This document shows positions 1 to 5,035 of a stretch of 6,116 bases of DNA, piece after piece. Source of the DNA: Oscillospiraceae bacterium. GTDB taxonomy: Bacteria > Bacillota > Clostridia > Oscillospirales > Oscillospiraceae. The notes under the pieces are model-generated. The model saw nothing but the letters and a program-made list of their open reading frames with translations, did not search any database and had not been told where the DNA came from. Within the stretch, counting starts at the first letter, position 1. Every line of letters starts with the position of its first letter. A program made the translations under genes and the position numbers. The stretch is from NCBI GenBank assembly GCA_031266955.1, contig JAISAA010000242.1:1-6116 (forward strand), given 5' to 3'.

Positions 1-345
1 AACCCCAAACCGACGCCCGTACCGATCCCGAAAACAGTCCCGGAGCTGACAATAGACAGCGGCACGCCGCGCTGCCTGATAATCAACTACCGAGACAAAG
101 ACAGCGAACGCCGCGCCAAGCCCGCCGGCGTCCACGGCATAGAGATACGCTGGGCGATTTCAGACGCGCCGCCAACAGACGTCGAAGACCTGATAAATTC
201 GTCATTCGACACAAAATCACCGCTCACCCTCGAATTCAAAGAACACGAACGCGGCAAAAAGGTTTACCTCTGCGGAAGGTGGGAGATCAACCGGGAAGGC
301 GAAAAAGGACATTTCGGCGACATTGTCGAGGCGTTTGTGCCGTGA
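1..345 (+). CDS. Conserved protein of unknown function, C-terminal 114 residues (5' end outside window)
   Basis: Frame 1 is open from the first base to a TGA at 343-345. The visible part begins with a proline/threonine-rich stretch (residues about 2-14), then a compact beta-rich domain with the landmarks KPAGVHGIEIRWAI, DAPPTDVEDL, SSFDTKSPLTLEF, ERGKKVYLCGRWE and EGEKGHFGDIVEAFVP. I recognise this arrangement from memory as a family of roughly 200-residue hypothetical proteins in gut bacteria (Bacteroides and others), in which a helical N-terminal part precedes this probably fibronectin-III-like C-terminal domain. The helical part would lie left of the window. No catalytic motif or membrane segment is visible, so I assign no function. 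The protein ends eight bases before a strong terminator, so it is the last gene of its transcript. I am confident that it is a real gene and moderately confident of the family recollection. Confidence 0.82.
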   Translation, partial: NPKPTPVPIPKTVPELTIDSGTPRCLIINYRDKDSERRAKPAGVHGIEIRWAISDAPPTDVEDLINSSFDTKSPLTLEFKEHERGKKVYLCGRWEINREGEKGHFGDIVEAFVP

Positions 346-353
346 AAAAATCA

Positions 354-392
354 AAAAAATCCTCCGCCGAAACAAACGGCGGGGGATTTTTT
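354..392 (+). terminator. Rho-independent terminator after the partial CDS
   Basis: The arms 354-369 and 377-392 are complementary over 16 positions with a single G-T pair, around a 7-base AAACAAA loop. The core is CCTCCGCCG / CGGCGGGGG, flanked by an A-run on the left and TTTTTT on the right. It starts eight bases after the stop codon at 345. Because both an A-tract and a T-tract are present, it could also stop minus-strand transcription arriving from the convergent oxidoreductase gene. Confidence 0.93.
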
Positions 393-412
393 GTTGGCTC
401 GCAATGGACGGC

Positions 413-438
413 GGGCGGTCGAGGGCGACCGCCCCTAC
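413..438 (-). repeat. GTAGGGG hairpin element 1
   Basis: The palindrome GGGCGGTCG (413-421) / CGACCGCCC (426-434) has a 4-base loop and is followed by CTAC, so the GTAGGGG end reads on the minus strand. It is the copy nearest the terminator. Confidence 0.75.
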
Positions 439-523
439 ACGGTTTCCCCGTGTTCTGCCCTGCGCCCTTCGGGCGCTGATAATTATGGCGCGCCGCAGGC
501 GCGACTGCCCGCCGTCTTAAATT

Positions 524-563
524 CCCCTCCGGTGGAGGGGTGGCGCGAAGCGACGGGATGGTT
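524..563 (+). repeat. CCCCTCC hairpin, probable second repeat family
   Basis: A perfect 7-bp stem CCCCTCC (524-530) / GGAGGGG (534-540) has a GGT loop. It is followed by a GTGGCGCGAAGCGACGGGATGG tract split here as GTGGCGCGAAGCG then ACGGGATGG. I recall this CCCCTCC-N3-GGAGGGG-GTGGC-GAAGC-ACGG pattern as another intergenic repeat of clostridial genomes, distinct from the GTAGGGG family. That family assignment is from memory only. Confidence 0.5.
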
Positions 564-577
564 GCGCCGCGCCCCCT

Positions 578-614
578 GTAGGGGCGCGTTTCAAAAGCGC
601 CCTGTTTTCCCGGT
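578..614 (+). repeat. GTAGGGG element 2, left half of composite inverted repeat A
   Basis: It starts with GTAGGGGCGCGTTT. The internal stem GGGCGC (582-587) / GCGCCC (597-602) is followed by CCCGGT. Over about 37 positions it matches the reverse complement of 631-666 with few differences, including the outer GTAGGGGC, the central GTTT-AAA, the GCCCTG and the final TTCCCGGT. The two halves therefore face each other across a 16-base centre (615-630). Confidence 0.8.
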
Positions 615-630
615 TCGGCAAACACGAATC

Positions 631-666
631 ACCGGGAATCAGGGCAGGTTTCAAACCTGCCCCTAC
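631..666 (-). repeat. GTAGGGG element 3, right half of composite inverted repeat A
   Basis: The internal palindrome GGGCAGGTTT (642-651) / AAACCTGCCC (653-662) has ten perfect pairs around a single central base and is followed by CTAC at 663-666. ACCGGGAA (631-638) pairs perfectly with TTCCCGGT (607-614), and CAGGGC (640-645) pairs with GCCCTG (599-604). The element can therefore fold on itself or with its left-hand partner. Confidence 0.82.
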
Positions 667-683
667 GGGACGTGGGATACGGC

Positions 684-709
684 GGGGCGTCGGGGACGCC
701 GCCCCCTAC
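684..709 (-). repeat. GTAGGGG hairpin element 4
   Basis: The stem GGCGTC (686-691) / GACGCC (695-700) has a GGG loop. It is extended by GGGG/CCCC pairing across a one-base bulge and followed by CTAC (706-709). It has the same orientation as element 3 and begins 18 bases after it. Confidence 0.72.
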
Positions 710-723
710 GGACGGGGGATCGC

Positions 724-737
724 CGCGCAAATGCGCG
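724..737. repeat. Short palindrome between repeats
   Basis: CGCGCA / TGCGCG (724-729 with 732-737) forms six pairs around AA. It carries no GTAGGGG end, so it may be a decayed element or chance in GC-rich DNA. Confidence 0.4.
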
Positions 738-786
738 TTCCCTGTGCGTGCGGACATTTGATTTAACGCGCGTGTCCCCGTTCCCT

Positions 787-811
787 GTAGGGGCGCGGCA
801 CGCCGCGCCCC
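787..811 (+). repeat. GTAGGGG hairpin element 5
   Basis: GTAGGGG (787-793) runs into the perfect 10-bp stem GGGGCGCGGC (790-799) / GCCGCGCCCC (802-811) with a two-base loop. In this copy the GGGG of the conserved end is itself part of the stem. Confidence 0.8.
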
Positions 812-867
812 GCCCTGACATCCGCGCCGTCATATGACACGGGCGCGATAAAGACCGCGTTCCCCCG

Positions 868-895
868 TAGGGGACGATGGTAATCGTCCCGTGTC
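868..895 (+). repeat. GTAGGGG element 6, left half of composite inverted repeat B
   Basis: The stem GGGACGAT (871-878) / ATCGTCCC (883-890) has a GGTA loop and follows GTA at 868-870. Its sequence parallels the reverse complement of 920-947: both read GTAGGGG, two variable bases, GATGG, one variable base, AATC, two variable bases, CCCGT. Confidence 0.8.
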
Positions 896-919
896 CATTA
901 ACCCGCGTCCGGTTTCCGG

Positions 920-947
920 TGACGGGCGGATTGCCATCCGCCCCTAC
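920..947 (-). repeat. GTAGGGG element 7, right half of composite inverted repeat B
   Basis: The stem GGGCGGAT (924-931) / ATCCGCCC (936-943) has a TGCC loop and ends CTAC (944-947). The two variable stem bases differ from element 6 on both arms, so pairing is preserved. Confidence 0.8.
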
Positions 948-1024
948 ATTGTCTGCTTTAAGGGGATCATATTATATCAGGCGCGGCGTTTGCTGTTTGA
1001 TTTTTTGCTTTACAGCGGCGCGGT

Positions 1025-3859
1025 TTAGAACGGATTGGCGCGGATCATATCGAGCTCGTCCTCGAAATCGCTGCCGAGATAGTATTTCGGGGGAGTCAGG
1101 TCCTCGCCGCGCTGCTTTCTGTCGTAAGCGTCCTTGACCTTATCGGGCGTCGCGGGGAGCGCGTAGACGCGCGCGCCGCAGGCGTTGTTTATCGCGTTGA
1201 TGACCGCCATATGGTTTGAGCACTGGAACACCTCAGAGCAGCCGGCAGAGCCGTGCGGGCCGGCGGGGCGCTGGCTTTCAATGAAAATAAGGTTGAAGTC
1301 GTCGGGGATCATATCTATCGTAGGGATGCCGCAGCCGGCCATATTGCCGTGCTTATTCTGCGCGTCGTAATCCTCCGAAAGGGCGAAGCCGATGGAGTGC
1401 GACAGCCCGCCGTAGCCCTGCCCTTCGACGGCGAGACGGTTGCCGATGGTGCCGACGTCGGCGGCGCACGTGTAGCGCAGCACCTGCGTCTTGCCCGTTG
1501 AGACGTCCACCTCGACGAGGGCGAGGTTCAGGCAGTACATATACGTGGGGTTCTTTTCGCCCTCGCCGGTGTTCGGGTCGAGGCCGGGGGGGAGGCCGAT
1601 ATTCGACTGGTCATAGTGTCCGACGTATTTTGTCGGGATATTTTCGGCCGTCATTTCGGCGTAGGTCCTGTATGTTCCGTCGGGCTTGCGCATAGCGTCC
1701 ATAAGCTTGCCCGCGGCGTCGAGCGTGGCGTTGCCGGCCATATAGTGGCTGCGCGAGGCTGCGGCGAGGCCCGTGTCGGGGCACAGCTTGGAATCGTTCA
1801 TTACGAGCTTGACCTGCTCGGCCTTGATGCCGAGCGGCGCGAGGGCCTTGACCGTGTGCGTGAGCGTGCCTATATCGCCGCCCTGACCGACGTCCTCCCA
1901 CGTGTTGAAGTGCGTGATCGTGCCGTCCTCGTTGAGCTCAAGCGCTATCTCGGCTGAGTCGAACATCCCGATAGTTATCAGGAAGCCGCCCATAGATACG
2001 CCGACGCCCACGTGACGGCCGGCCTTCTTCGCTTCGGCGGCCTCCTGCTTATATTGCTCGTAAACGGGCTTGGCTTTTTCCATAAGGCGCTTGTACGCGT
2101 CGTAGTCGTAGAGCGGGCGGGAGTTTATGCTCGTATCGCCGGGGCGGGCAAGGTTTATCTCACGGAACTCGAACGGGTCGATGCCGGCTTTTTCGGCGAG
2201 CATATCTATTAGAGCCTCGCTCGTCGTGCATATCTGCGGGGCGCCGAAGCCGCGGTAGGCGGTGTTGAACGCGTGGTTTGAGGAACCGCCGCGCCCGAGC
2301 GCCCTGATGTTCGGGATATTCAGCCCGTGGAAGGCTACGCTCAGCAGATTGTTGAATATGAGCCCGCCGACACCGGCGTACGCGCCGTGGTCGAGAGCAA
2401 TGTCGTACTCCGCGGCGATTATTTTGCCTTTCTCGTCGCAGGCGATGCGGCCGTTGGCGAACGTGGCGGAGCGCTTGCCCGTCGTGTGGTTGAATTCGTC
2501 GTAGGGCAGAGTTATCGTGACGGGGGTTTTGAGATGCTGCAGCGCCGTCATCACGACGGCGGCGACGTTCGGGCTTGTCATATAGCCGAAGGAGCCGCCG
2601 GCGGGGTTCATTATGAAGCGTATCTCCTCTTTGGGCAGGCCGCAGGTCATCGCGATATCGGCGCGGGTCTCGTCTATGCTTTGGAATTTGCCTTGAAGCG
2701 TGTACATCCCGTCGTCGCCTATATAGCCCTGCATCACGTCGGGCTCTATCGGCAAATGCGGCTCGTGCTGGGAGTGGAAGCTGCCCTCGGCGACGAAGGC
2801 CGCGTTGTCAAACGTCTCGTCCGTGACCTCTCCCTTGAACAGAGGCTGTTCCATATAACAGTTCGGCAGCGTTTCGTGGAGCTGTATCGCGTCCGGCACG
2901 ACGGCCTCCGGGAACGTCATATATGACGGCAGTATTTCGAGTTCTTGCTTGACTTTTTTGGCGGCGGCGCGTGCGTGCTCCTGCGTGTCGGCGGCTATGA
3001 CGGCGACGACGTCGCCGCGCCTGTTGATGACCTTGCCGGCGATGGCGGGGAATTCCGTGATGCCGGCGCCCTTTTGGCGCGGCACGTGCGCGGGTGTGGC
3101 GGTATTGTTGGCGCCGAGGACGTCTTTCGCCGTAAACGCGCGGATCACGCCGGGCATTGCCTCGGCCTCCGACGTGTCGATGTTCAGTATCTTCGCGTGG
3201 GGGACCTCTGAGAGCACGAGCGCGAGGTGCGCGGTGCCGTCCGGCATTTTGAGCTTGATGTCGTCGCCGTAGTCGGCGAGGCCGCAGACCTTCGCGAGCG
3301 CCGTCGGGCGCGGGCGGTAAGAGCCGTAGATGTCCTTTTCCTCGGCGTATTTATACGTAATGTCCTCCATCGTCTTTTCGCCGCGGAGAACGGCGGCGGC
3401 GGCCATGACCGCGTCCACAAGCGGCTTATAGCCCGTGCAGCGGCAGACGTTTCTGTGTGAGCGGAACCATTCGCGCACCTGCTCGCGCGTCGGGGAGGCG
3501 TTCGATTTCAGCAGCGCGTAGGCCGAGACGATGAAGCCGGGCGAGCAGAAGCCGCACTGCGCTCCGCCGTAGGTAATCCACGCGAGCTGGAGCGGGTGCA
3601 GGTTTTGCGGCGTGCCGACGCCCTCTATCGTGGTGATCTCGGAGTTTTCCTTGACGTTTTTCATCCGGCGCGTACATGAGCGGACGACCTCTCCGTTGAG
3701 AATGACGGAGCACGCGCCGCACACGCCGGTGCCGCAGCCGACCTTGACGCCGGTGTACCCCGTGCGCCGCAGGACTGTCGAGAGAGAATCCTTCTCTAAA
3801 TCGCAGAGCACGGGGCGTTCCACGCCGTTGATGATGAGGCGGAGCCTTGTAAGTTGCAT
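1025..3859 (-). CDS. Molybdenum-dependent aldehyde oxidoreductase (xanthine oxidase family, Mop-like, no FAD domain)
   Basis: A 944-residue cytoplasmic enzyme expected to hydroxylate an aldehyde or related substrate, passing electrons from molybdopterin cytosine dinucleotide through two 2Fe-2S clusters to a ferredoxin- or flavodoxin-like carrier. Residues 1-75 form a plant-type ferredoxin domain with Cys42, Cys47, Cys50 and Cys62. Residues 85-160 form the second cluster domain with Cys102, Cys105, Cys139 and Cys141. The rest is the molybdopterin part, with PIEPDV near 371-375, GGSFGYM at 421-427, AYRGFGAPQ, a GQGYGG segment near 814, and the probable catalytic glutamate Glu876 in AGCSEV. It aligns from memory almost end to end with the 907-residue Desulfovibrio gigas Mop, sharing for example TGVKVGC, GGAQCGFCSPGFIVSA and CRCTGYKPLVDAVM. 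The FAD domain of xanthine dehydrogenase is absent. About 30 extra C-terminal residues follow the Mop end point. The ATG start has AAGGAAG eight bases upstream. The substrate cannot be told from sequence. Confidence 0.95.
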   Translation of the reverse strand: MQLTRLRLIINGVERPVLCDLEKDSLSTVLRRTGYTGVKVGCGTGVCGACSVILNGEVVRSCTRRMKNVKENSEITTIEGVGTPQNLHPLQLAWITYGGAQCGFCSPGFIVSAYALLKSNASPTREQVREWFRSHRNVCRCTGYKPLVDAVMAAAAVLRGEKTMEDITYKYAEEKDIYGSYRPRPTALAKVCGLADYGDDIKLKMPDGTAHLALVLSEVPHAKILNIDTSEAEAMPGVIRAFTAKDVLGANNTATPAHVPRQKGAGITEFPAIAGKVINRRGDVVAVIAADTQEHARAAAKKVKQELEILPSYMTFPEAVVPDAIQLHETLPNCYMEQPLFKGEVTDETFDNAAFVAEGSFHSQHEPHLPIEPDVMQGYIGDDGMYTLQGKFQSIDETRADIAMTCGLPKEEIRFIMNPAGGSFGYMTSPNVAAVVMTALQHLKTPVTITLPYDEFNHTTGKRSATFANGRIACDEKGKIIAAEYDIALDHGAYAGVGGLIFNNLLSVAFHGLNIPNIRALGRGGSSNHAFNTAYRGFGAPQICTTSEALIDMLAEKAGIDPFEFREINLARPGDTSINSRPLYDYDAYKRLMEKAKPVYEQYKQEAAEAKKAGRHVGVGVSMGGFLITIGMFDSAEIALELNEDGTITHFNTWEDVGQGGDIGTLTHTVKALAPLGIKAEQVKLVMNDSKLCPDTGLAAASRSHYMAGNATLDAAGKLMDAMRKPDGTYRTYAEMTAENIPTKYVGHYDQSNIGLPPGLDPNTGEGEKNPTYMYCLNLALVEVDVSTGKTQVLRYTCAADVGTIGNRLAVEGQGYGGLSHSIGFALSEDYDAQNKHGNMAGCGIPTIDMIPDDFNLIFIESQRPAGPHGSAGCSEVFQCSNHMAVINAINNACGARVYALPATPDKVKDAYDRKQRGEDLTPPKYYLGSDFEDELDMIRANPF

Positions 3860-3867
3860 TGTCTGGA

Positions 3868-3886
3868 CTTCCTTTCCTTTTCCTTT
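3868..3886 (-). promoter_or_regulatory. Purine-rich ribosome binding region of the oxidoreductase
   Basis: The minus strand carries three GGAAA/GGAAG-like blocks in a row (3868-3886). The last, AAGGAAG at 3868-3874, lies eight bases before the ATG at 3859 and supports that start. The tandem blocks are more than one ribosome needs and may act as a standby site below the leader hairpin. Confidence 0.7.
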
Positions 3887-3888
3887 TT

Positions 3889-3921
3889 GGTATCGCGGCG
3901 CCGTACCGCGCCGCGTATACC
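3889..3921 (-). promoter_or_regulatory. Hairpin in the oxidoreductase 5' leader
   Basis: GGTAT (3889-3893) and CGCGGCGC (3894-3901) pair with GCGCCGCG (3908-3915) and ATACC (3917-3921), leaving one bulged base and a six-base loop. This 13-bp stem sits between the predicted transcription start (about 3938) and the ribosome binding site. No T-run follows, so it is not a standard terminator. It could protect the mRNA 5' end or affect initiation. It does not resemble the molybdenum cofactor riboswitch as I know it, and the leader of about 80 bases is too short for that. Confidence 0.7.
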
Positions 3922-3927
3922 TTTAGA

Positions 3928-3946
3928 ATACCTTTCCGGATGGTAT
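3928..3946. promoter_or_regulatory. Candidate operator ATACC-N9-GGTAT at the oxidoreductase transcription start
   Basis: An inverted repeat of five bases (3928-3932 and 3942-3946) overlaps the -10 box and the predicted transcription start. The same five-base word recurs in the leader hairpin (3889-3893, 3917-3921), and ATACCTTT is directly repeated 11 bases apart at 3917 and 3928. The position suits a repressor, but the arms are short. Confidence 0.35.
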
Positions 3947-3973
3947 TTTAACATAAACTGCGCGGAATGTAAA
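3945..3973 (-). promoter_or_regulatory. Promoter of the oxidoreductase gene
   Basis: On the minus strand, TTTACA (3968-3973) and TAAAAT (3945-3950) are separated by exactly 17 bases. Each box matches the sigma-A consensus at five of six positions. Transcription would start near 3938, giving a leader of about 80 bases. This indicates expression independent of trxA. Confidence 0.8.
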
Positions 3974-4062
3974 TAACCTCTGATAAAGATTGTGCAAGAA
4001 TACATAAATCGGAGTATATAGTACTTGTATGATTTTGCCGAAAAAGACGCGTAAACGCCGCG

Positions 4063-4162
4063 CGAGGCGGGCGGTGGCGGACGCCTCGTAGAGTCGTCTA
4101 TGGCGACTCCGGCTGTCGCGCTTCGCGCGACGGCATTGTTATCCGCGCGCTTGTCGCGCGAT
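4063..4162. repeat. Cluster of four GC-rich hairpins between trxA and the oxidoreductase
   Basis: Four consecutive palindromes are present: CGAGGCG (4063-4069) / CGCCTCG (4082-4088); GAGTCG (4091-4096) / CGACTC (4104-4109); GTCGCGC (4115-4121) / GCGCGAC (4125-4131) with a TTC loop; and CGCGCG (4144-4149) / CGCGCG (4155-4160). None carries GTAGGGG, so they do not belong to the 413-947 family. None has a following T-run on the minus strand. Together with the palindrome at 4179-4217, they fill most of the DNA upstream of the oxidoreductase promoter. I see no gene or tRNA here. Confidence 0.7.
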
Positions 4163-4178
4163 AGGCCCGTATTGCTAA

Positions 4179-4217
4179 TGCTCGGTTGAATCCGGCGGAG
4201 CCGGATTCAACCGAGCA
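4179..4217 (-). terminator. Perfect 18-bp palindrome overlapping the trxA stop codon; possible terminator or repeat
   Basis: TGCTCGGTTGAATCCGGC (4179-4196) is exactly complementary to 4200-4217 around a three-base loop. The trxA stop codon (4207-4209) and its last two codons plus part of the third lie inside the right arm. Read on the minus strand, the next bases are TTAGCAATACGG, so there is no real T-tract. It may terminate trxA in a non-canonical way, protect the mRNA 3' end, or be an inserted repeat that supplies the stop. Confidence 0.55.
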
Positions 4218-4512
4218 CGGCTGTGAAATCCTCCTTGGGGCGCACGCCGACGAATCGCGCGAGCTCACTTCCGTCGCGGAACAGGATCACCGTCGGTATG
4301 CCCGTGATGCCGAACGACTCGGCAATTTCGCCGAAGGCGTCCGTATCGACCTTGCCGACCTTGACGCGCCCTGAGTATTCGTCCGCAAGCTCCTCTATGA
4401 CGGGGGCGAGCATTTTGCACGGCCCGCACCAGTCCGCCCAAAAGTCCACAAGGGTGTCGCCGGAGGCGATCTCCTTTTCAAAGGTCTCGTCCGTCAGATG
4501 AATGATTGACAT
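4207..4512 (-). CDS. trxA: Thioredoxin
   Basis: A cytoplasmic dithiol/disulfide oxidoreductase of 101 residues that reduces protein disulfides, normally using electrons from thioredoxin reductase (not in this window). The active site Trp28-Cys29-Gly30-Pro31-Cys32 is intact. It follows the typical VDFWADWCGPC strand-to-helix entry, with the conserved buried Asp23 and the cis-proline Pro73 in GIPT. The order of elements is that of a single full thioredoxin fold with no signal peptide. The C-terminal helix stops early: compared with E. coli thioredoxin, about four residues after the VGVRPKEDFTAVL segment are missing. The stop lies inside a perfect palindrome. The ATG has GAAAGG ten bases upstream (4523-4528). 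It has its own promoter just after the Nudix stop codon. I am very sure of the family. It could serve a general or a specialised partner. Confidence 0.96.
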   Translation of the reverse strand: MSIIHLTDETFEKEIASGDTLVDFWADWCGPCKMLAPVIEELADEYSGRVKVGKVDTDAFGEIAESFGITGIPTVILFRDGSELARFVGVRPKEDFTAVLG

Positions 4513-4556
4513 AAAAGCACTGCCTTTCTTTTGTGTTTTTGATTTCGATATACTTT

Positions 4557-4585
4557 ATTTTATCTCAATGCGCCTATAATTACAA
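4557..4585 (-). promoter_or_regulatory. Promoter of trxA
   Basis: On the minus strand, TTGTAA (4580-4585) and TAAAAT (4557-4562) are 17 bases apart. Transcription would start about 37 bases before the ATG. The -10 box is identical to that proposed for the oxidoreductase gene. Confidence 0.72.
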
Positions 4586-4598
4586 CGGGTTTAATTAT
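4576..4598. promoter_or_regulatory. AT-rich inverted repeat over the trxA -35 box
   Basis: ATAATTA (4576-4582) and TAATTAT (4592-4598) are perfectly complementary around nine bases. The left arm overlaps the -35 hexamer of trxA and the right arm starts two bases from the Nudix stop. It could be an operator or a weak Nudix 3' hairpin. In AT-rich DNA it may also be chance. Confidence 0.35.
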
Positions 4599-4599
4599 T

Positions 4600-5034
4600 T
4601 TATTTTTTATCCGCAAATATTTTATACTTGTTTTTTTCTTCCGACGTCAAAATTTTTATAACCACAGACACCATTTTATCATCCTTCACTTCATCAATGC
4701 TTTTCCACTCCGCTTCTTTTATCACCTGCCCCGCCTTGCCAACCTCAGGATCGTATCCGGCCTTGATTTCGTCTTCATTCAACGGCTCCGCTAAAAAACA
4801 ATATTGGGTCCCGCCCGCGTACTCATTTTTATATAAATATCTGACGATTTTAATTTTCAGGTTCGTTTCCTCGTATGCTTCTCGAATTGCCGCATCCTCC
4901 AAGGTCTCCCCGTTTTCAACACCGCCGCCGGGAAGCGTCCAAAATTCTCTGCCGGGTTTTATCTCGTGGATCATCGCTATTTTGCCGTCGTGCACTATTG
5001 CGGAAAACGCTCTTTCTCTATTTATTGAGTTCAT
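4600..5034 (-). CDS. Nudix family hydrolase
   Basis: A 144-residue protein predicted to hydrolyse a nucleoside diphosphate linked to another group, using Mg2+ or Mn2+. The Nudix box runs from Gly37 to Leu59: Gly37, Glu43, Arg51-Glu52 and Glu55-Glu56 are all present at the expected spacing. The usual glycine near the end is Asn58. The preceding FWTLPGGGVE segment and the N-terminal strand are typical. No specificity motif tells me the substrate. The ATG is separated by one base from the TAG of the upstream lipoprotein gene. The nearest Shine-Dalgarno, GAGGTG at 5048-5053, is about 13 bases away, so translation is probably coupled. By hand count, 4621-4980 is 160/360 G+C (44%), clearly lower than sampled stretches of the oxidoreductase (about 60%), so its origin may be different. 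Confidence 0.92.
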   Translation of the reverse strand: MNSINRERAFSAIVHDGKIAMIHEIKPGREFWTLPGGGVENGETLEDAAIREAYEETNLKIKIVRYLYKNEYAGGTQYCFLAEPLNEDEIKAGYDPEVGKAGQVIKEAEWKSIDEVKDDKMVSVVIKILTSEEKNKYKIFADKK

Positions 5035-5035
5035 T

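Larger units (their letters stand above)
393..1024. repeat. Gene-free intergenic region packed with GC-rich palindromic repeats
   Basis: This 630-base stretch lies between two convergent genes. Open frames in it have no recognisable protein features and cross the hairpins, so I do not call a gene. At least seven elements consist of GTAGGGG (or its complement CCCCTAC) joined to a short palindrome. They end or begin at about 438, 578, 666, 709, 788, 868 and 947. Other palindromes (462-476, 524-540, 724-737) lie between them. Stem sequences differ between elements but remain self-complementary. I recall similar GTAGGGGC hairpins scattered in intergenic DNA of many clostridial genomes. I see no transposase. 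Positions 948-1024 hold no hairpin with a T-tract on either strand, so no clear terminator is visible for the oxidoreductase gene there. Confidence 0.85.

Noticed and set aside
287..625. Minus-strand open frame of 112 codons across the terminator
   Set aside because: It covers the partial CDS end, the terminator and repeats on the opposite strand. The composition is repeat-derived.
391..837. Plus-strand open frame of 148 codons in the intergenic region
   Set aside because: It runs through several GTAGGGG hairpins, has an arginine/proline-rich composition typical of translated GC-rich repeats, and has no Shine-Dalgarno or recognisable domain.
413..947. CRISPR array
   Set aside because: Repeat units differ in sequence, orientation and spacing. 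There are no regular spacers or cas genes.
992..1016. Terminator for the oxidoreductase from GCTGT/ACAGC
   Set aside because: The stem is only five pairs with a 15-base loop, and no T-tract follows on the minus strand.
2327..2926. Plus-strand open frame of 199 codons antisense to the oxidoreductase
   Set aside because: It is a shadow of the strongly supported oxidoreductase reading frame in GC-rich DNA, with no ribosome binding site or family features.
3860..3938. Molybdenum cofactor riboswitch in the oxidoreductase leader
   Set aside because: The leader is only about 80 bases and contains one simple hairpin, not the multi-stem aptamer.
4041..4178. tRNA or small RNA gene in the hairpin cluster
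   Set aside because: The hairpins do not form a cloverleaf, there is no CCA-proximal acceptor pairing, and no promoter points into a discrete RNA.
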